Part shown: piece by piece, positions 6,215-9,312 of the stretch
Layout: each line of letters starts with the position of its first letter
How positions within the stretch are numbered: position 1 is the stretch's first letter
NCBI GenBank assembly: GCA_016234975.1
Contig: JACRND010000044.1
Coordinates: forward strand, 1-9,312
DNA from: Nitrosarchaeum sp.
GTDB lineage: Archaea; Thermoproteota; Nitrososphaeria; Nitrososphaerales; Nitrosopumilaceae
Length of the DNA: 9,312 nt
Direction of reading: 5' to 3'
The notes under the pieces: model-generated
Seen by the model: only the letters and a program-made list of their open reading frames with translations
Told to the model about the DNA's origin: nothing
Database searches by the model: none
Translations under genes and position numbers: made by a program

Positions 6215-6466
6215 TCAACATGAATGAGATGTAGATAAATAATCCAATATTTCTTGTTGATTCAATAAATCGGCATTTAATTCAAGCAACTCCAAAAGAC
6301 TTGAAAACGCAGGGCATTTATGATCAATTGAAAATAATTCCTCACAATTTGGGCATTGTATTACTGTATGTGAGCCCCAATCACATCCTATATCGTCAAT
6401 TAAATCAAAAATTACTGAAACATTACAAGAACTACAGTGCACGAAGGCATTATCAAATTTATTCAT
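6215..6466 (-). CDS. Zinc-ribbon protein (83 residues)
   Basis: Two CxxC knuckles, C11-S-S-C14 and C38-P-N-C41, are separated by 23 residues with alternating hydrophobic residues between them, the layout of a zinc ribbon. C28 and C51 are additional. Residues 54-75 (SSLLELLELNADLLNQQEIL) form an amphipathic, Leu-rich helix that could bind a partner. Zinc ribbons of this type occur in transcription factors, ribosomal proteins and small regulators; nothing points to one of these. ATG 6466 is the only sensible start. A TATA-like TTTATAGA on the minus strand at 6494-6501 lies slightly farther upstream than the leaderless spacing. Confidence 0.78.
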   Translation of the reverse strand: MNKFDNAFVHCSSCNVSVIFDLIDDIGCDWGSHTVIQCPNCEELFSIDHKCPAFSSLLELLELNADLLNQQEILDYLSTSHSC

Positions 6467-6565
6467 TTTTTAAATTCACTAATTATAATCATTTCTATAA
6501 AATATGTAATAGATGGTCATAGATATTCTTTTTTTAGATTGAAAAACTATTATTTTAATAAACCA

Positions 6566-6573
6566 AATAAAAA
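6566..6573 (+). promoter_or_regulatory. TATA-type promoter before the tandem C2HC gene
   Basis: AATAAAAA is centred 26.5 bases before ATG 6596, so the transcript probably begins there and not at GTG 6681. The short ORF at 6596 is therefore either translated or serves as leader for the zinc protein. Confidence 0.5.
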
Positions 6574-6595
6574 TTAGAATCTGAGAACACAAGAT

Positions 6596-6697
6596 ATGAA
6601 AATTGGGATTGATTTCAATCATCAGAGGATTGTTTTGATGCAAGTTACTTCCCATGACATGATCTTTAATTCTCATATAGGTGAAAAATTTGACTGA
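6596..6697 (+). CDS. Candidate 33-residue ORF overlapping the tandem C2HC gene
   Basis: ATG 6596 sits 26.5 bases after a good TATA-type box and opens a 33-codon frame (MKIGIDFNHQ at its start). The frame ends at TGA 6695-6697, 17 bases inside the next gene. The family is not recognised. The overlap suggests that translation of the downstream zinc protein could be coupled to it. The composition is only moderately protein-like, and the ORF may be chance. Confidence 0.35.
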   Translation: MKIGIDFNHQRIVLMQVTSHDMIFNSHIGEKFD

Positions 6698-6896
6698 ATG
6701 CCCTACATGCAAACTAGCCATGGAATCTCACTCAACTGCGGAATTGATGGAGTGCTGTATGAAACAAGTGGGTGATGACTTTACCGAGGAAGATAAAGGC
6801 ACATGTCTTAATTGCAAACACACAATCAAAAAACATTCAGATAAAGAACTTGCAGAGTGCACATTAGCATTTTTCAAATCAAGTATCAAAAATTAG
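6681..6896 (+). CDS. Tandem C2HC zinc-module protein (71 residues)
   Basis: The protein is an internal duplication. Module 1 has C7, C10, H17 and C25; module 2 has C42, C45, H52 and C60. Both follow exactly C-x2-C-x6-H-x7-C, and the segment after the histidine is conserved as HS-x2-EL-x-EC. The repeat period is 35 residues, joined by an acidic linker (GDDFTEED). Each module should hold one zinc ion. The family is not one I can name. There is no in-frame ATG near the beginning: TAG at 6678-6680 limits the start to GTG 6681 or TTG 6690, and the first ATG (6720) would remove the first CxxC. The best upstream promoter serves the overlapping short ORF, so coupled translation is possible. Confidence 0.8.
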   Translation: MKNLTECPTCKLAMESHSTAELMECCMKQVGDDFTEEDKGTCLNCKHTIKKHSDKELAECTLAFFKSSIKN

Positions 6897-7018
6897 AGAA
6901 CAGATAAAATTTAAAAACATCAAAAGCAAGATAGTGTCAAAGAATGAAATTAGTACATCATAAAAATCAGACCATTTTACAAGATAGGCATAAACAGAAG
7001 TATTATTGATCAAAAACA

Positions 7019-7612
7019 TTGGATCAATTAACTGCAATACTAATTGAAAAGTATTCACCGATGTGGACAAACAAGCAAGTTTGGGAATACGAGCAGGTTC
7101 ATGAAGAAATAAAATTTGATTTAGATTATGCAAAGCCAAGAAACAAAGAAATATCATGGAAATCAAAACTTGCACATCCAGATAGCAACATCAGAGAAAT
7201 CATAGTAGATACTTTTGAATATCTTGCAGATGGTTATGAATTATGGATAAGAAATTCTAAGGACAATCCAATAAAACTGGACGAATTATTAATCAGATAT
7301 CTCATGGCAGTTATAGTAGATATAATGATTGATGAAGAAATTTGTTTGAAATTTAGAGAAGACGGTGATTGTCTGGTAGTATCAATTGATTCACAAGCAG
7401 ATGTAATAGATTGCAAAGAATTCTTTGAGAAGTTCTACCATCTCGCTACGGGTTTTAATTACAATGTAAATACAGGAATCCCAGATGATGAAACAGAAGC
7501 AGAGATCTATCTGACAAGATTACAAGAAGAATTTGATGAAAAAATGAAGATAAAATTGGGGGACATATACCTTCCAGGAAATAACGATCCAGATTCAATC
7601 AATACAAAATAA
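7019..7612 (+). CDS. Acidic hypothetical protein (about 197 residues)
   Basis: The family is not recognised. The protein is acidic and predicted mostly helical, with no signal peptide or membrane segment. A central stretch (near 89-104, LLIRYLMAVIVDIMID) is hydrophobic but ends in acidic residues, so it is more likely a core helix. The stop at 7007-7009 rules out any upstream ATG in frame. I use TTG 7019, supported by CATAAAC at 6989-6995 centred 27 bases upstream. ATG 7061 (residue 15) is the conservative alternative. A T-rich terminator follows the stop. Single-domain proteins of this kind are common in this lineage without a known role. Confidence 0.78.
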   Translation: MDQLTAILIEKYSPMWTNKQVWEYEQVHEEIKFDLDYAKPRNKEISWKSKLAHPDSNIREIIVDTFEYLADGYELWIRNSKDNPIKLDELLIRYLMAVIVDIMIDEEICLKFREDGDCLVVSIDSQADVIDCKEFFEKFYHLATGFNYNVNTGIPDDETEAEIYLTRLQEEFDEKMKIKLGDIYLPGNNDPDSINTK

Positions 7613-7637
7613 TGATCGGTAAATCATTGAATATTTT

Positions 7638-7720
7638 TAATTAATTTACAATTATTTTTTGATTTTAAATTGGCAAAAATTGTGTTCCGATCAATATCCA
7701 TTTTGTCTAATTAATTTACA
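7638..7720 (+). repeat. 13-bp direct repeat TAATTAATTTACA, 70-base period
   Basis: The exact 13-mer occurs at 7638-7650 and 7708-7720. Both copies contain a TATA-like TTAATT. The second may promote the 18-residue Lys/Ala peptide with a short leader; the first has no ORF behind it and may drive a short RNA or be chance. Confidence 0.45.
7651..7667 (+). terminator. T-rich terminator after the acidic hypothetical gene
   Basis: Two T-runs (7655-7660 and 7663-7666) lie about 40-55 bases past TAA 7610-7612, consistent with archaeal U-tract termination. Confidence 0.4.
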
Positions 7721-7758
7721 TCAATGTTGGAAATTCAAGTAAAACTGCTTCACCAATT

Positions 7759-7815
7759 ATGGCAAAAGCCGCAGCAAAAAAACCAGCAACAAAAAAAGCT
7801 TCAAAAAAGAAATAA
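7759..7815 (+). CDS. 18-residue Lys/Ala-rich, histone-tail-like peptide
   Basis: The ORF encodes MAKAAAKKPATKKASKKK: nine Lys, five Ala and one Pro, with no acidic or aromatic residue. This resembles the disordered tails of histone H1 and HMG-like proteins, which bind DNA through charge. A chance frame would hardly show this, although the poly-A richness of the DNA contributes lysines. The start is followed by a short, T-rich-terminated unit (7831-7841), and the TATA-like 13-mer at 7708 would give a leader of about 20 bases. An overlapping frame from ATG 7724 is Gln-rich and less convincing. The role in chromatin is inferred. Confidence 0.5.
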   Translation: MAKAAAKKPATKKASKKK

Positions 7816-7830
7816 TCATCTGAAGCAAAA

Positions 7831-7841
7831 TTTTTTCTTTT
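7831..7841 (+). terminator. T-rich terminator after the Lys/Ala peptide
   Basis: TTTTTTCTTTT starts 16 bases after TAA 7813-7815. It supports the view that this 18-codon ORF is a transcribed unit of its own. Confidence 0.5.
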
Positions 7842-7964
7842 AAATTCGAATCTAATATTTTTTGTGTAATTCAGCATACAATACAATCTTTACAAGAATA
7901 TTTCGTTATAGTATTATTCATGTTCGTCAATCTTTAAGTGCATGAAAATTGAAAACGGTGGGAG

Positions 7965-8087
7965 ATGGAACATACCAAAGAATGCAAATATAGAAATGCC
8001 CACGATATGATTCATGCTGGCTGCTTTTGCAAGTGCCATAGAATCATCATGACGGATACGAAGGAAACCGACTCAAAATCATTCTGA
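7965..8087 (+). CDS. Cys-rich CxCxCH microprotein A (40 residues)
   Basis: Candidate metal ligands are C7, H13, H17, C20, C22, C24 and H25, with the ending GCFCKCH at 19-25. This ending, C-x-C-x-C-H, recurs in the proteins at 8262-8390 and 8829-8930. Here the N-terminal CxxC of the others is replaced by one Cys and His residues. The C-terminal part (26-40) is polar and looks unstructured. ATG 7965 has CTTTAAGT at 7932-7939, about 29 bases upstream. A GGTGGGAG directly before the ATG is too close to act as a ribosome site. The family has no name known to me; zinc or iron binding is inferred from the ligand pattern. Confidence 0.75.
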   Translation: MEHTKECKYRNAHDMIHAGCFCKCHRIIMTDTKETDSKSF

Positions 8088-8261
8088 TAATAAGAGAAGA
8101 TAAAAACAATAATCATCCAAAATCTAAACTCTTTATTGGTGGAAAGTGTAATACTATTTGCTAATTGGCTAGACTAGGAAATAATCAATACCTACAACCT
8201 CTTTCAGATTAGAGCAGTGAAGCTCGTCATTCAGGTCTGATGTACAGGTCTTTGATACCAG
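8088..8261. other. Convergent intergenic region, possible small RNA
   Basis: This lies between Cys-rich genes A and B and has no T-rich terminator for either. The right half is less AT-rich than most gaps. It holds a direct repeat CAGGTCT at 8232-8238 and 8245-8251, and a small hairpin, GAGC (8212-8215) with GCTC (8222-8225). A structured transcript is possible, but I cannot show one. Confidence 0.35.
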
Positions 8262-8390
8262 TTAGCTTTTCAAATGACAACTGCACTGGCAACTATCAAT
8301 AATACATCGATGTTTTTTACAATCAAGACAACGCTTGCTTCGACCAGTTTTCATTCTTAGTTCTTCGATTCGTCTTGCCTTTTCACTCAT
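8262..8390 (-). CDS. Cys-rich CxCxCH microprotein B (42 residues)
   Basis: The first 20 residues are basic and helical (MSEKARRIEELRMKTGRSKR). They are followed by a compact cluster: C21, C24, H27, C29, C34, C36, C38 and H39, arranged C-x2-C-x4-C-x4-C-x-C-x-C-H. The cluster aligns well with microprotein C (C-x2-C-x4-C-x3-C-x-C-x-C-H). Six Cys and one or two His are enough for one or two metal ions. The basic helix beside it could contact nucleic acid, as in small zinc-finger regulators. ATG 8390 has a positionally correct but weak CTTTTTGA box 25.5 bases upstream. The short overlapping frame on the opposite strand is less convincing. Confidence 0.83.
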   Translation of the reverse strand: MSEKARRIEELRMKTGRSKRCLDCKKHRCIIDSCQCSCHLKS

Positions 8391-8443
8391 GAAAATCAAT
8401 ACAGGATAGATTCAAAAAGTCTTTAGGTTTTGTGCCCCAAGTC

Positions 8444-8451
8444 CTAAAATA
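8444..8451 (+). promoter_or_regulatory. TATA-type promoter of the winged-helix gene
   Basis: CTAAAATA is centred 26.5 bases before ATG 8474 but only 14.5 before ATG 8462, which decides the start in favour of 8474. Confidence 0.6.
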
Positions 8452-8473
8452 GCAGCAAATCATGAAAAAGAGT

Positions 8474-8818
8474 ATGCCAGAAAACAAGAGACCATTTAGA
8501 AGATTTGGAGACAGATCATCACGATCAAAAACACAAACAATAGAAGATAGAATCAAAGATTTTATTTTACGTAATTCAAAAAATGGGTACTATACCAAAG
8601 TTTCAACACTGTCTTACAAATTTGAAATACCGGAAGACAGAGCATGGGAAATTGCAGGTGAGCTTTTGGCAGATGGAACTATAGAATCAATTCATGACGA
8701 ATTTACTGGTGAAATGAAGCTGTGTGAAACAGGAAAAACATATCTGATTATGAATCTAGAACAACAAAGAAAAAGACAAAAATCGCAAGAATTCAAGAGT
8801 AGAAAAAAATCAAAGTAG
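8474..8818 (+). CDS. Putative winged-helix DNA-binding protein with Lys-rich tail
   Basis: Counting from ATG 8474 (114 residues): a basic, Arg-rich N-terminus (1-20), then a domain at about 22-82 with helices TIEDRIKDFIL and VSTLSYKFEI, and EDRAWEIAGELLADGTI as the likely recognition helix, followed by a beta-type stretch (SIHDEF, EMKLCETGKTY). This order resembles a winged helix-turn-helix. The C-terminal 23 residues are dominated by Lys, Arg and Gln. The role is probably DNA or RNA binding; the family is not named with confidence. ATG 8462 would add four residues, but the promoter favours 8474. Eleven bases later begins the Cys-rich microprotein C, perhaps in the same transcript. Confidence 0.8.
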   Translation: MPENKRPFRRFGDRSSRSKTQTIEDRIKDFILRNSKNGYYTKVSTLSYKFEIPEDRAWEIAGELLADGTIESIHDEFTGEMKLCETGKTYLIMNLEQQRKRQKSQEFKSRKKSK

Positions 8819-8828
8819 GGACAATATC

Positions 8829-8930
8829 TTGTCTTTTTGGAATAAAAAAATATGCTCAGATTGCAAAAGAATGAAATGTCAAAAGGGGTGTATATGTGAT
8901 TGTCATCAACTAAGAGACAGAATAGATTAG
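8829..8930 (+). CDS. Cys-rich CxCxCH microprotein C (33 residues)
   Basis: The cluster is C9, C12, C17, C21, C23, C25 and H26, arranged C-x2-C-x4-C-x3-C-x-C-x-C-H, nearly the same as microprotein B. Basic residues lie between (KRMK) and after it (QLRDRID). No ATG or GTG occurs in frame before the first Cys. TTG 8829 gives the sensible N-terminus MSFWNKKI. The gene starts 11 bases after the stop of the winged-helix gene, so joint transcription is likely, although a T-run (8834-8838) overlaps its first codons. Metal binding is inferred; the start is the weak point. Confidence 0.7.
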   Translation: MSFWNKKICSDCKRMKCQKGCICDCHQLRDRID

Positions 8931-8965
8931 CACAACTCTTAATTTCATACAAATTAAAATCAGTT

Positions 8966-9040
8966 ATGGAAAACAGAGATAATCTTCTTGTAGAGTCATC
9001 CAATTATCAAACCAAAAAAGAGGATAAAATCAGACAGTGA
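8966..9040 (+). CDS. Candidate 24-residue upstream ORF
   Basis: ATG 8966 follows a TTAATTT box (8939-8945) at near-leaderless spacing of about 24 bases. It encodes a polar peptide (MENRDNLLVESSNYQTKKED, then four more residues) ending at TGA 9038-9040. The next gene starts six bases later in the same frame. It may be a leader peptide, an N-terminal extension cut off by a stop, or chance. Confidence 0.33.
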   Translation: MENRDNLLVESSNYQTKKEDKIRQ

Positions 9041-9046
9041 ACAACA

Positions 9047-9312
9047 ATGACAGAACTTACACAGCAAGATAAAATCGAGATTAACAAAATTCTGGCATCA
9101 ATTGAAGGGAGATTAGATAAAAGATTAATCAAACTGACCATGGATTTGATTTTAAAGACAAACTGGACTAAAAACGTGGCAATTAGTTTGTATAAAAATA
9201 ATATTAACAATATCCCAGATAAATCATTAAATGCATTCGTGGCAGGAAGTCATTTTGGACAGATATATCAGATATCTTTGGATTTTGCCAAAAAGTTGGA
9301 ATTATCCCTATC
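9047..9312 (+). CDS. Hypothetical protein, N-terminal part (3' end outside window)
   Basis: The frame is open from ATG 9047 to the last base, giving 88 residues of a longer protein. The family is not recognised. The composition is normal: a polar, helical start (MTELTQQDKIEINKIL), Lys/Leu-rich helices (RLDKRLIKLTMDLILK) and then AFVAGSHFGQIYQISLDFAKKL. No signal peptide or metal motif is visible. No well-spaced TATA box precedes ATG 9047, whereas one does precede the short in-frame ORF at 8966, so the mRNA probably begins about 80 bases upstream. The opposite-strand frame (9007-9210) is a shadow. Confidence 0.82.
   Translation, partial: MTELTQQDKIEINKILASIEGRLDKRLIKLTMDLILKTNWTKNVAISLYKNNINNIPDKSLNAFVAGSHFGQIYQISLDFAKKLELSL

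Noticed and set aside
7724..7843. 39-codon Gln-rich frame overlapping the Lys/Ala peptide
   Set aside because: No promoter at the right distance, and the Gln/Lys/Asn-rich sequence looks like an out-of-frame reading of the A-rich peptide gene.
8190..8240. Minus-strand ATGACGA and CTGA resembling C/D-box elements
   Set aside because: Box C deviates from consensus and the second pair of boxes is missing.
8692..9210. Two minus-strand frames (8692-9003 and 9007-9210)
   Set aside because: Antisense to the winged-helix, Cys-rich and 9047 genes, with shadow-like Phe/Ser/Leu composition.
1..9312. tRNA, rRNA, CRISPR array, insertion sequence or attachment site
   Set aside because: No T-loop-like sequence in a cloverleaf context, no regularly spaced repeats, no transposase or integrase and no terminal repeats were seen.

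Overview
The window looks like chromosome from a marine ammonia-oxidising archaeon (Nitrososphaerota/Thaumarchaeota, Nitrosopumilus-like). The DNA is strongly AT-rich. Many starts have an AT-rich TATA-type octamer centred about 25-27 bases upstream and no Shine-Dalgarno sequence, which is the geometry of leaderless archaeal transcripts. The protein set also fits: an archaeal-type IlvD, an XPD/DinG-like Fe-S helicase and many tiny zinc-finger proteins. The lineage is inferred from style; no rRNA or tRNA gene is present to prove it.

Layout. 1-746: 3' part of ilvD (+). 822-1385: HEPN-domain protein (-). 1550-3229: XPD/DinG-family helicase (-), diverging from a small GIY-YIG protein at 3329-3646 (+). 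3748-3879: a 43-residue classical C2H2 zinc finger (+). 3982-4126: a small gene apparently broken by a one-base shift. 4298-4840: DUF922-type HExxH protein (-). 4970-5170: short hypothetical (-). 5171-5993: gene-poor stretch with a perfect 12-bp inverted repeat, a hairpin and two candidate microproteins, one a 27-residue single-pass membrane peptide. 5994-6155: 53-residue helical protein (+). 6215-6466: zinc-ribbon protein (-). 6681-6896: protein with two tandem C2HC modules (+). 7019-7612: acidic hypothetical (+). 7759-7815: 18-residue Lys/Ala peptide resembling a histone tail (+). 7965-8087 (+), 8262-8390 (-) and 8829-8930 (+): three Cys-rich microproteins sharing a CxCxCH ending. 8474-8818: winged-helix-like basic protein (+). 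9047-9312: start of a further gene that runs off the window (+).

The central 5.5 kb carries an unusual density of very small metal-binding proteins: one C2H2, one zinc ribbon, one tandem C2HC and three CxCxCH proteins. Most are under 75 residues and several are short enough to be missed by standard gene callers. No operon or defence island joins them. They sit mostly as single genes with their own promoters, next to a winged-helix candidate regulator. The most interesting signals are the CxCxCH family, the likely CTG start of the helicase (supported by matching promoter geometry on both sides of a divergent region), the HEPN protein beside the helicase, and the microproteins in the 'empty' stretches.
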